DNA of 64,000 nucleotides, taken from Brugia malayi (lineage: Eukaryota; Nematoda; Chromadorea; Rhabditida; Onchocercidae). This document shows, one piece after another, positions 1 to 11,300 of the stretch. Numbering within the stretch: position 1 is the stretch's first letter; the number at the start of each line of letters is the position of its first letter. Location: NCBI RefSeq assembly GCF_000002995.4, contig NW_025062476.1:4211001-4275000 (forward strand), read 5' to 3'. Below the pieces are notes generated by a model, which worked only from the letters and a program-made list of their open reading frames with translations, searched no databases and was not told the DNA's origin. Made by a program: the position numbers and the translations under genes.

Positions 1-1086
1 TCATCTCACCAAATCCATAAACCTGATATGTTGGTCGTTTCTGAACAGAATTTCAAACGAAAAGATCATTTTGCAAAGTTTTTTTTCATTGGAATTTACT
101 CAAAAATAGAATATTCTGTTATTCATCTGAAATTTAAATTGAAATTCAAATTTTGAAAATTTTGAACTTTTACACTAATTGTTTTGCTTTTACACTAATT
201 GTTTTGCTTGATAAACATTCAGAGTTAAAGCATTAATTAAGCAATAAAGATAAGACATAAGAATGTATTAGATTTGAAATTATTAAAGAACTTTATTAAA
301 ATTTACTGCTTGTTTGCTTCACTACCAAAGAAATGACGCACGAATCATTCTCACCAAAACTTTTTTTTGATAACTATCATCTGTAAAGCCATCTTTTATG
401 TATATTTTTGACAATTTCTGTCAAAATTTTAAATTATTCATTTTACTTTTGTCGATTTTCATCCGAAATTTATAATATCTCAAGCTAAATAAAGCGGTAA
501 GCAAGATTTAGCTTATATGAATTAATGATAAATTGAATTTGACTGTTTTTGCGATTGTAAATTTGTTATTATAATTTGATATTATAATCATATTTCAATA
601 AGTAAGCAAACGAATTAATTGTATTATAATCTGCATTTTATTAATAATAAATAAAGCCTTCAATGCTTTTCTTATTGGATAGATAAATGAAGAAAATATG
701 TCGGAAGGATAGTAATCAAATATGAACTTTTAATATCTTTGTTTCACTTCAAACTGATCCTTTCATTTTATTTCAGTATTCCATGTTTCACCTTTTATTT
801 TATTAATTTCTACCTCTAATTACCCATGATTGACATTTGATGCAGGGATGTAAATATATCATTCAGCTTCATTCAGCTTTTTATCAATCTGAGAACGGAA
901 ATTAGGAAATTAATGAGAATTTTTAACTTAAAATTGAATAATATCTCAAGGCGAAGACTGCTATTTAATAGATAAAACAAGCAATTTTGCTCAGTGAAGG
1001 AAGAGAATTATTTTATTTCTTTTTTCATTCAATCATAAAATCAGTTAGATTTCATTTTGGTGACATAACGAGAAGGACACATGCTT
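1..1086. other. AT-rich intergenic stretch
   Basis: I see no convincing gene here. The stretch is very AT-rich with poly-T tracts and stop codons in all frames. It contains a perfect 20-base tandem duplication at about 168-210. Part of it (below 1087) should be the 3' UTR of the minus-strand collagen-like gene. Confidence 0.6.
168..210. repeat. 20 bp tandem duplication
   Basis: The unit CTTTTACACTAATTGTTTTG occurs twice head to tail, followed by the start of a third copy (CTT). It lies in non-coding DNA. This is most simply a replication-slippage duplication. Confidence 0.85.
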
Positions 1087-1443
1087 TTATCGTCCTGGCG
1101 CTGGTGCTCCAGTTGGTCCAACTGATCCTCGTTCTCCTTGTTCACCTTGCGGCCCCATCCGTCCTCGTGGTCCTGGAACACCAATTGGTCCTGGAGGTCC
1201 TGGATCACCCATCTCTCCTGTCCTCCCTCTAGGTCCTTGATCTCCTGGATCTCCCTTATCTCCTTTTTCGCCATCATTTCCGTCTGGCCCTTGTGTTCCT
1301 TGTTGTGATGGACAAGCCTGAAAACAAAAGTGGTGCTGTCGCCATAAGTCATTTCCGTCTAATTTAGAACAATCCATCAAGGAACTCACTTGGATCATGA
1401 AAACAGCACAGATAACCAATAGGAAAGAACTAATAAGATGCAT
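1087..1443 (-). CDS. Short secreted collagen-like protein
   Basis: A single-exon reading frame of 118 residues. Residues 1-21 form a signal peptide (hydrophobic LISSFLLVICAVFMIQV core). Residues about 22-46 hold a short Cys-containing segment (DCSKLDGNDL ... HFCFQACPSQQ). The rest is 22 uninterrupted Gly-X-Y triplets rich in GDP, GEK and GPR, ending APGR-stop. The ATG lies 13 bases downstream of a TTTCAG acceptor (AG at 1458-1457), which suits SL trans-splicing. Typical nematode cuticle collagens are about 300 residues with several Gly-X-Y blocks, N-terminal homology boxes and a C-terminal Cys cluster; none of those is present. It is therefore either a genuine mini-collagen or the 5' part of a gene whose other exons I cannot see. 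GC content is clearly higher than the flanks, which supports coding. The specific function is unknown. Confidence 0.8.
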   Translation of the reverse strand: MHLISSFLLVICAVFMIQVSSLMDCSKLDGNDLWRQHHFCFQACPSQQGTQGPDGNDGEKGDKGDPGDQGPRGRTGEMGDPGPPGPIGVPGPRGRMGPQGEQGERGSVGPTGAPAPGR

Positions 1444-3792
1444 TGGTACCGATAATCTGAAATGAGGTATTTAGTTTACTTCCAGAGATCATTCTCCAAA
1501 AGAAATTACAGCTTTTTTGGGAAAATTGTAAATGACAAGTTTGTAAATTTAAAAAAAAATCTTTCTGAAAAGTTATAACATCGTTGCGACCTTCTGTTTA
1601 TTTATAGCCCTATGAGAAAAGGTTTTAATTACAAAATAAATAGAGTGATTTTTGGTTGAGAAAACTTTTATTTATATTGAAAACAAGGATGTCTAATATG
1701 ATTTTTCCGGAATTCATAAAACAAAGAAACAAGCGATTACTGATGCATTTATCAAACCTTTTCATGTTATGAGGGAAAAGAAAGGAAAGAAAGATTGGAT
1801 GGAGTGATAGAAGATCAACGATTCATCGAAAATCCGAGAAATGGATAGAAAAAACTGGTTTTGGATCTTCGAGAATCAAAAATACTTGTTAATTTGCAGG
1901 AATCTGACTAATTTTTGAAATCTGATCAGTGACGCTTATTTGGAGGAAAATAGTGCTTTAGGAATTTTTAAAAATCCAACATTCATTTGTTTTCATTTAA
2001 TTAATTTCAATTGAAGTTTAAATTCAATTCTCTTGTTGTGTGAAACACTGCACTGTAATGCAAAAGTAATCGTTTACTCATTTATTTAGCTAAAACAAAT
2101 GAACTTCTCATTGTAACTTTTTATAAGAAATTGAGTAATTTTTAGATTTTACTTTAATAAGGTCAAAATAAGAACGCTTATTACTTTTTTGCATTTTAAG
2201 TTCTGTGGAAGATTTAATCTGATTACAACTAATTGAAATTATGTATCATTGCAGTGATAGCAAAACATTCTTTCAAAATGCAATAATTTGAAAATAAAGT
2301 ATAAATAAAATAATCATAGATGATCTCTCATCAAACTTTTGGACCATTAATATTTTGAAATATTGAGTAATGCCTTGATCAAGTGTGTGTGTTGAAGTGA
2401 AGCAAAAATATTAAAATTTATAATTGATACCAGCCTTTCTGACACATTTTCATTCAATAAGAAAAAGCATTGAAAGCCTTATTTGTTTCTAATAAAATGC
2501 AAATTATAATACAATCAATTCGTTTGTTTATCAATTTTTGCACAACCAATTGATAATTATAATATCGCTCGGTTGAATAAATTACAATAATTTACTAAAT
2601 TCAACATTTTTATTCTCAGTTTTAATCGCAAATTAAACTTACAGTTAATCTTTTGTCGTTCTTTCAGTCAGCTCTCTTTCTCGTTCTAATTTATAATTTC
2701 CAATTATTATAATTTTGATCAGACCAGTCAATCTGCCAAAAATTGATGGTAAGTTAACCATGGGTCATTAGCTTATGAGTAAGTGACATCTAACCATAAT
2801 TACTCAATAAGTTCATCCATTAATGGCCACTTCTTTGCAAACAGTGGCCTCAATATCTCCTCCAGCAAATTTCAAGTAAGCCTTAAGGCCAATAATATTA
2901 ATCGCTATTCAGTCCTTTTATAATAATCTTTCGATGCTGCAACATCTCATTATATTCTACTGTTTTCAATTAATTTCACTATCGATATTATATTTGGGCT
3001 TCTAAAATTGTGATAACACTGGTTCATGTGACCCTTTAAAATAATTTCTGATTTTAGGCCTTTTAGACCAAAATTTCTATGTACTTTGTACATTTGGGCA
3101 TTGATTTACAACAGATTCATAGGCAACAGATTTATGAAAGTTTGTATATTTGAGTGAAAGAACAAATTTTAAGATTATGAATCAATTAATGACAGTTTAT
3201 CGTAGTTTCTCTTATTAGAATTCCTCGAATTATTTTCTAAAATTTCTTAAATTATCCAATTTCAACCCATTTATTGCCATGATCATTTCAATTAATGATT
3301 TTTTGTTCAAATTTCATAAAATTATATTATTATTATAAATGCAATATAATATAAAAAATTGCTATAATAAAAAAAATATTTTTAGCAGTTTTTAGTGTTA
3401 ATGCATAATGTGTAAAAAAAATAGAAAAATTATTATTATGTCTGTCGAATAATTCGATTACAAAATTTAATTGATTTTTTTGCTTCTACAATAAATTTTA
3501 TTTATCATTAAAATATTTCAAAATATGTAGCAATCAAACATCAAACAACTTTATGAAGTTTAAATGGTATTACTGTTAATTAAATCTGATCCTCAATTTC
3601 ATTTTTTTCTTCATCGATCAAATTGTTCTCAATGTGAATTTTAAATAAAATTTTTCATTTAGTGAAATTTTATTTTATCGTTATATTCGAATTTTATCAT
3701 TATTTATATTTAATATTATATTATCGTTTATCGAACAGGATAATAACTAATTTCAATAATTTATATTTATTACATTAATTTATTAGTGGTAT

Positions 3793-3898
3793 AAGTTAAT
3801 GAATTGATGATTTTTGATTTTTCCTTTAGTTTTTTTTTTTTTTTTAATTGCTATCGCTTCTTTACTTAATTCTTCATCAAACAAATGTTTTGGAATAA
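3793..3898 (+). repeat. Left arm of a long inverted repeat
   Basis: This segment, from AAGTTAATGAATTGATG through a T16 run to ATGTTTTGGAATAA, is the reverse complement of 4943-5056. Outside the homopolymer, which is 16 T here and 24 A in the other arm, I count only about two differences. The arms are 1.04 kb apart. No target-site duplication is evident. Confidence 0.85.
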
Positions 3899-4942
3899 TG
3901 ATATAAATGTTATAAAATTTATTCAAAAACTGATATATAAATCAATTGTGTACATTTATGGTTTAGCATTCATAATGAAATTTCAATTTTGTATTCTAAT
4001 AATATAATAAAATTATAAATGATAGCATACAATTCCTCCCATATACTTTGCTTATGGAATATTCAAAATTTAGTATCATAAATCATTAATTATTTTAATT
4101 TTGTTTCATTTTCTATCCACCTTAAATGCAATATTTTTGAAAATTTTCATTAATACATGACATGCAAATGAAATTTTTTGTATAATGTTATTAATTTGTA
4201 TTTACAAAGTTTTTTTTTTTTTGTAAAGTATCATGAAAGCAAGCAGATGTAATGCAATTTATACTTTCTTTTTTGTTAATGAAAGTGGCATGTAAAAAAC
4301 AACTTTTTTTTTTGAGGGATTTAAATTTTTAAGCTGGAAGAATACAGTTTTAACTGAATAAAATTTATTTCGCTTTTCAAATTACAAAAAAAAATGATGC
4401 TAATTGTAAGATTTTCATAATGAACCAATCTTAATTTAATTTATAAAATTGATTTCAATATAAAATTAAATTGACAATAGCTATTTATTTTTAAATTTTT
4501 TTCATTTTTAAAAAAAAAAAACCTATCAAATTAACATTGTCTGAAATTCTGCTGCTGTTTGGTTAACTTAGACGAAAAAAGCATACTGGAAATATGGTAT
4601 GCTAACAACTAATCTTAGTTATGCGATAGTGATGCTAGATAATTTTAATAAAGCAGAATTTGCCATTCAAGAATTCTATTTTAATAGCTGAAATTTAAAA
4701 TCATTCTGCACTACCAGTTGAATTATTTCATTTGCAGTATGGGAATAAGTCTTTTTGTGCAATGGAAATGAATTACTTTATTCTTTCATTAATTCTTCTA
4801 ACATTTTTTAAAGATTTTTTAGACTTGGAACAAATAGATTCATATGTTAATCTGTAATAGTTTATTAATATTAACCACTTTCCTTCATTTTTTTTTTTTT
4901 TTTGCTTTTTTTCAATTTGTGTGAGTGATCTATTTCGAATAT

Positions 4943-5056
4943 TTATTCCAAAACATTTGTTTGACGAAGAATTAAGTAAAGAAGCGATAGCAAATAAAAA
5001 AAAAAAAAAAAAAAAAAAACTAAAGGAAAAATCAAAAATCATCAATTCATTAACTT
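4943..5056 (-). repeat. Right arm of a long inverted repeat
   Basis: Reverse-complement partner of 3793-3898, beginning TTATTCCAAAACATTTG and ending CATTAACTT. The internal A run (4996-5019) is eight bases longer than the T run of the left arm. The very high identity suggests a recent inverted duplication or a dispersed repeat family. It carries no coding capacity. Confidence 0.85.
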
Positions 5057-6124
5057 TAAAAGATGTAACATAGATTTGCGATTTAATTATACGATATTTT
5101 TAAAAGAATATTTAAATCTGATTGTTGAATATGCAAAGCAAAAGTTGATTTATGAAATAGAAAAATTTACTTTTTTTTTTTCTGTTTTTTTCAAATGAAA
5201 TTAAAACTATTGTTACTTTTTTGCTAATCCATTCTGATCATTCTCTCCAATTTACTTTAATTTTTCTCAAAATAGCAGTGACACCATAGCAACCACTACG
5301 ATTCCATATCCAAGTGAGCATTAATGAACTTCTCGAAGACTATTCTCGCAAGTGAAATTGATATACTTTTTTCTGACTTGGATAATGAATACTTTAAAAA
5401 AAAAAAAAAAATCAAATTGAAAAATTTTGTGCTATGTGGAAGAAAAAAAATTATAATCCTTTTTTTTTGAGACTTGGATTTGCGTTCATGTTTGGATTAA
5501 ATTAAAAAGAAAGTAGTGCTTTATGAATTTCTCCCAAAGCAATAGCTTCAGACACATTTATTTTTATGCTTGAAAAAATTGATTCCTTCTCAAGTCAAAT
5601 TTGCTTTAAGAACTATATAATTCGAGACTATGATCTGTAAGTTCAAATTTTTTAAGAGGTTTTAAATTAGCACATCTTTATGTGAAAATTTAATTTCTTA
5701 ATTAAATTTCAAACAATAAAATTCCTTCTGTTTATATTTCAACGAAATTTTTTTAATTTAGAGAAACGATGAACTAAGTTAAATAAAACATTTTAAAAGT
5801 ATATGAAAAATGAAAAAATTTTATTTTTTATTTTCTCTTTTTTTTTATCCTAGAAAGCACTGTTTTGCTACGATTAAAACAAACATTTTTAAATTATTTC
5901 CAATGAAACTTCGTCATCCTAAACATCCATAATTTTGTGCAGATATTAACAAAAACAATGACAGATAGATCATTAAAACTGGAGATAAGATGGATGAGTT
6001 ATCAATGCAGTGTTTTGATTACTGATAAGAACTTACATACAAATAGTAATCTATGAGAAGAAGAATCTATGAGAAACCTCAAAAAATTAGAAGCTATTAG
6101 CCAAGAAATACTTTCAGTCACATA

Positions 6125-6412
6125 ATGATGGTAGTAGTAGTAGTGTCATTCACTTATTTGCTTCTTTTTTACTCATTAAAAATAAATCATTCTGAGGACA
6201 TAAACTACTTTTTTGTTTTTGATTTTTGTCTTCTCTCACTTATTGTTCTCTCACTTTACGATTATTTGTTATGGAACAAATTTGTATTATCTCATAGCCA
6301 AAGTAAGAGTGATGAAGAGTCATTTCTGAAAGGTTTACCAATTATTTATTTCATTGTTGAAGGAATTATTCGAACATATGATAAAGCCAGCAATTTTATT
6401 TTTATCGGATAA
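6125..6412 (+). CDS. Weak candidate: 95-residue hydrophobic protein
   Basis: An open frame of 95 codons starts nine bases after a CTTTCAG acceptor-like site, so it could be a trans-spliced single-exon gene. The predicted product begins with a hydrophobic segment (MMVVVVVSFTYLLLFYSL) and has a second hydrophobic stretch at about residues 28-45 and a possible third near residues 69-80. I recognise no family. In DNA this AT-rich a frame of this size with T-rich hydrophobic codons arises easily by chance, so it is listed only as a candidate. Confidence 0.2.
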   Translation: MMVVVVVSFTYLLLFYSLKINHSEDINYFFVFDFCLLSLIVLSLYDYLLWNKFVLSHSQSKSDEESFLKGLPIIYFIVEGIIRTYDKASNFIFIG

Positions 6413-8218
6413 GAATTCGAGAATTTATAGAGTGATTATTTGTGAAGAATGCAGATGATCGTTGAAAAATTATTTAAAAAAAAAAAAAAAAGAAACTCTA
6501 TTTTCAGCAATGGTTTTGTTTCCAGTTGAATGAAGAAAAAGTCATCACATAAACATGGAGCAAACAGAATTGGATAGATTGAAGCTTAACATTTTTATTT
6601 AATTTTATAACGCCTGAAGGATAATATTGACAAATAAACATGCTTATATGATAGATAGTGTAGAAATGAAGAAAGCCTAGATAATGACCATTAACCCATT
6701 CACCTCATTTTTTCATTCCATTCATTCTTGTTTAGTCTTGCAATTCTAATTAGCTAATTTATTTCAAACCTTTGCTATTCCTGAATAATTCAAATGTGCT
6801 GCAAAATTTTTGGTTGATAAAAAAAATTTTTAGATAGTTTCTATTTGTTAGGTAAATTGTAATTTGCTGCTTTTCTCTTTTCCAAAACAGAATAAATTCT
6901 GAATTTGTAAAATTTATGCAAGATTCTTTTGTTTAAAATATAAATTTGGATTAGTTTTAATTTTCTATTTGATATTCGGATTAGTTTTAATTTTCTGTTT
7001 GATCTAGTTAATAAAATTGTTGATTAATTTTAGGTTAACTTTACTACTACTAATTTCACCAATTATTTTGCTCGCTTTTGTTGATTTTACTCGTATTTGT
7101 CATCCCATTATGTGCTTCAATAAGATATAACTTTATAGATGACTCCAATACATTTTAATAAATTTTTTCAGAAAATTTATGTGGATTTTTTAAATATTTT
7201 AATTTTTGGGGGAGATTTTTTCAAAATAATTTGAAATTTTTCTAATAAAATCATATTAGAATGATTGATTTTAGCAAATATCTGAATGAATGCAATCGGT
7301 ACTTGAGGTAAAGATAACTTTATTAATAATTTTCGATTCAGTTGTTAATATTTCACAAAATTTATTTTTTCATTTTTTTTTTTTTTGATTATTCGATATT
7401 TCTGATTGGATGAAATTGGGTAACAAATTCTTTTCGATGAGCATTTTATTTTTTTCATCTTATCTATGTATGACATTCTGGATTATATTGCTCAGCTCGA
7501 CCGGATCATTTCATGAGAAGCCTTTCTGGAAATGTGTAATTTTTATGCGTCGAGTTATTCGGAATGAAACTGATTTTGCTTTGAATTGAATTATTTGCAT
7601 TATTTGAATTACTTTGTATAAGTTTCGAAATAAAGTTTATATCCAAAACTTTGTAATTTCATCAGTTCTTTCAAACTTCGATTATATTCTCGAATTTTTT
7701 TAAAATTTTGTTTTCTTATCTAATTTGAAACTTTATTTCTCTTCACTTTTCCCTTTTTTCGTCATTACTAGAACCTTTTCCTCTCATCATATGATTTTTT
7801 GGCTGTAATTCGATTTAAAGATTTGTTCTTTGATGCACTGCTTCATAGTCTATTTCTTTGGATAAAATATTTAAAATGTATAAAAGATATTTATAATTTT
7901 GGAGCTTTAATACTCAAAGTTAGATTTAACTCCATTGCTTCGAAGACATTGTATAATAAATATTATGGCTTAAGTAAATATTTTATTTCTCGATTGCACT
8001 TTTTTTCTCTCTCTGTCTCTCTCTCCCTCTCTCTATAAATATTTCACCTTTTACTTTAAATTTTTGTTCAGTTTTATTAGTTATTTATAAAATTGAAACA
8101 ATCATTATTAATCCATCGAATAATTTTAATGTTACATCTTTAGAAGATCATTTTAATCCTTTTTTATTATGGTAATTCTTAATTTAAAATAAAACTTTAA
8201 ATTACATTAATTGTTTTG

Positions 8219-8249
<31 letters not shown>

Positions 8250-8321
8250 TCTACTATTTTCTTTTTTGTTTTAGAACTTTGATTGGTTATTTGACTACGC
8301 TTACGCTCTTTATTTTATCAA

Positions 8322-11300
8322 ATGTCATCCGAAGAAGATGAAGTATTATTAGCAGTACACATTAAAACAGCAATTATTTTGGTACTTTGTACTGCAGGCA
8401 TTACTGGACATGTCATTTCAATATATATACTTTATTCAATGATTAATCCAAATAATTTATTCATGATTAGCATGTCTTGGTTTGGTTTCCTTAATATTTT
8501 CATTTTTAAAAAAGAAAAAATAAAAAAAAACAAGAAACCTTTTATGAAAAGTAGTTTTAGGTTAAATAATCGTTTGATTTCAGATACCACTGATGTTAAC
8601 ACCGATCATTTTATTTTAGCTTATTTTCAGTATTTTTTTTTCTTTTTTTTTATACTTAGGTGACTTGAAGGATTAATTTTTAATTAGATTGTCAACTTTA
8701 TCCATAAAGGAAACGAAAAGAAAGGAAATAGAAAGAATGCAGTGAAACAGAAAATTTTGTTTTTCTAAAATTGACTTAAAAAAAAAAAAAATTCCTATTT
8801 TCCCTTTGGTATACATAAAAGAAATACATAATATCAATGAAAAGTACTGAAAAACTTCATGAATTAAAATTCGAAGTATAAGTTAGATTTGTTAATGATT
8901 GCTTTATTAATCATATGAATAGTATTTTTATTGTTCATTAATTAATATCAACATAAATTTACTAATATAAGAAATTTAATAACATGGAATTTTAATTCCC
9001 CTTGATAATTAGGAGTAAGTAAACTAAAATGTAACATAGACTTATCAAAGATGAAGTCTTATTTTAGAAGACTAAGATGGAAATTTTTTAAATCTTTTTT
9101 CAACCATTCCAATTATCAAACCTAACAAAAAGTTTTGAGTTTTAGCTCAGCTTTATACATACAGTAAAAAAAAAAAAACAATATTCAACATTCTTTTCAA
9201 TCTATCAATTATTTAACTAATAAATAAAGTGCATTAAATGACCTCATTTATTCTTGAAAGACTGCTTTAGAAAGGTCATATAATCACATTGAAATGATTA
9301 TGTCAAAAGATTGTACAGTTAGAAAAATCAAAAAATTGTGCAAAAAAATTTTTATCAATCAGATATGATCTATGAGTGAAAATAATTTACACTCTGTCTT
9401 TCTGGAATGCATTTATCCTTGTGATAAATTAAATTCTTTTATAGTTGAAATGAAAATATGAATTCTTCTTTAACAGAATGTAAATAAATAATATATTATT
9501 ATTTTAATCACAACTAAATTGCAAATTAATATTACAAATTAATGTTTAATTATTATTTTAAATTAATATTCTACCTAGTTGCTTTATTTCTTTTTTTAAA
9601 TTTTGCATTTAAATTTTGATTTTTTTAATAGAATTAGAATAAAATCTTTTTTTTTAGATTAAAAATAATAAAATATAATTGACCTATTATCTCTTACAAT
9701 CTTATTTATATACTTCCTTATTATAATTTATTAATTACCTCATTTTTTTTTTTTTTTTTTTGAATAAACTTTGAGTTATTGAAATATTTTAGAATTTGGA
9801 AGCAAACAGTTACTTCCAATATGATTATTCACATTTCTATAATTGAAAATGAAAACTTTTAACTGATAAATCACTAATTAATGATTACTTTTAATATATA
9901 AATTGATTATTTCCGACAAATAAAATTGATGGAAACACATTTCTCACATTACTATTTAACATTATGTCACTTTTTAAGATTTCATCCAAATTTTTAATAT
10001 TAGAAGTTTCTGTCTATATATAGTTATTTGTATAATATCAGTATGTTTTCAAATTTTAATTAACCCTGTAAATTAATGGATATAAGTTAGAATTGAAGTA
10101 CTTATTCTATAAGTTTTATAATATTCAAGTAATGTTGGTTTTATGAAAGTTTTGAAATCTGACTATATGAACTATAATTTTTTAAAGACAATTGTTATTT
10201 GTTGAAAAATATTTTTTTCCACCTTTAAAAGATAGAAAAAGCTTAAGCAAAGTTTTATTGTAGCTGAAAAAAATTAATTTTATATTTTGATTTTTGATTT
10301 TGAATTTAGATTTAAGATTTTCTTTTTTTAAGTACTCAAGTTGCATTATGTGCGAATTTCTTCTACTCCAGTTTATTCAAATATCTTAGTGATGTATGTT
10401 GCATATCACAACTTTGGTCTTATGCATGGGTTTCTACGTTGTTGGTATGTTTTTTTTTTTTTATGTTGGTTGATGCAAGGAAATTTTAAAAATTAAATTC
10501 AAAAAATTTTTTTGCTTCATCGTCAATGAGCCAGGAATGAAGAGAATTTTTTTCAAACCAAAAAAGTTGATCTAATAAATTTCAAGTAGAAATTTAGCAT
10601 CAAATTTCATTTAGTATTCGAATGATACTAAATAAACAACTTCATATTATGCAAAATAATCATAACAAATTGAGAAATTAAATGAACTGAACCAAATTTA
10701 AATTTGGGTTATTGAATTGGATATATTTCATGAAAAAGGAAATGCTTTTTTTTTTAAAGAATTCGCTTTTTAGAATATCTTTTAAGTGCAATTGAAGTTC
10801 AAATCAAGCTTGAAAGTAGTATATAGTGTTATATGACGTTATCATATTACAAAACTATTTACAAAATTTCCTGAAAAATTTATAAAATCTGATAATAATT
10901 ACAGCCTTTAGAAACGTATTTTCTTCCTGGTGATAAGTGCAAAGATTTGAAATTGAGAAATTTGATATAAATTTCTTAATGTCTTTCCATTAACAATTTT
11001 AGGTATCGGTGAATGCATCGGTAGTGGTTTATATGAGCGGTGTTTTTCATATCATTACATTATCAGTTATTCGTTTTATATCATTGAATCAACTCTTCAA
11101 AACAAAAATCACTAAACTTTGGTTTAGTTACACTGTTAGTTTCTCAAAAGAATTTTTGGAAATTTTATTTTTAAACAGGATCTATTCTCGAGAATCAACA
11201 TTAAAAGCATTGCTTCTTTTCTTTCATAAATAAAGAGTAATCCTTTTTTTGGAGGCAGGGGAGGGGGGAGGAAGCATTTTTAGCTTAAAAGAGTGACAAA

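Larger units (their letters stand above)
1444..8321. other. Long AT-rich intergenic region
   Basis: This region lies between the divergently transcribed collagen-like gene and the GPCR. It holds many poly-T/poly-A runs, a near-perfect inverted repeat (3793-3898 with 4943-5056), an approximate 30-base duplication near 6950-7000 and one weak small-protein candidate (6125-6412). I found no other exon chain. The promoters of both flanking genes should lie here, but I recognise no specific element. Confidence 0.6.

Noticed and set aside
987..1352. Open frames on the plus strand and in a second minus frame over the collagen-like gene
   Set aside because: They are shadows of the Gly-X-Y repeat; only the frame with signal peptide and regular glycines makes sense.
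4773..5045. 90-codon minus-strand frame rich in Phe and Lys
   Set aside because: It is produced by the A24 run and the inverted-repeat arm and has no protein-like composition.
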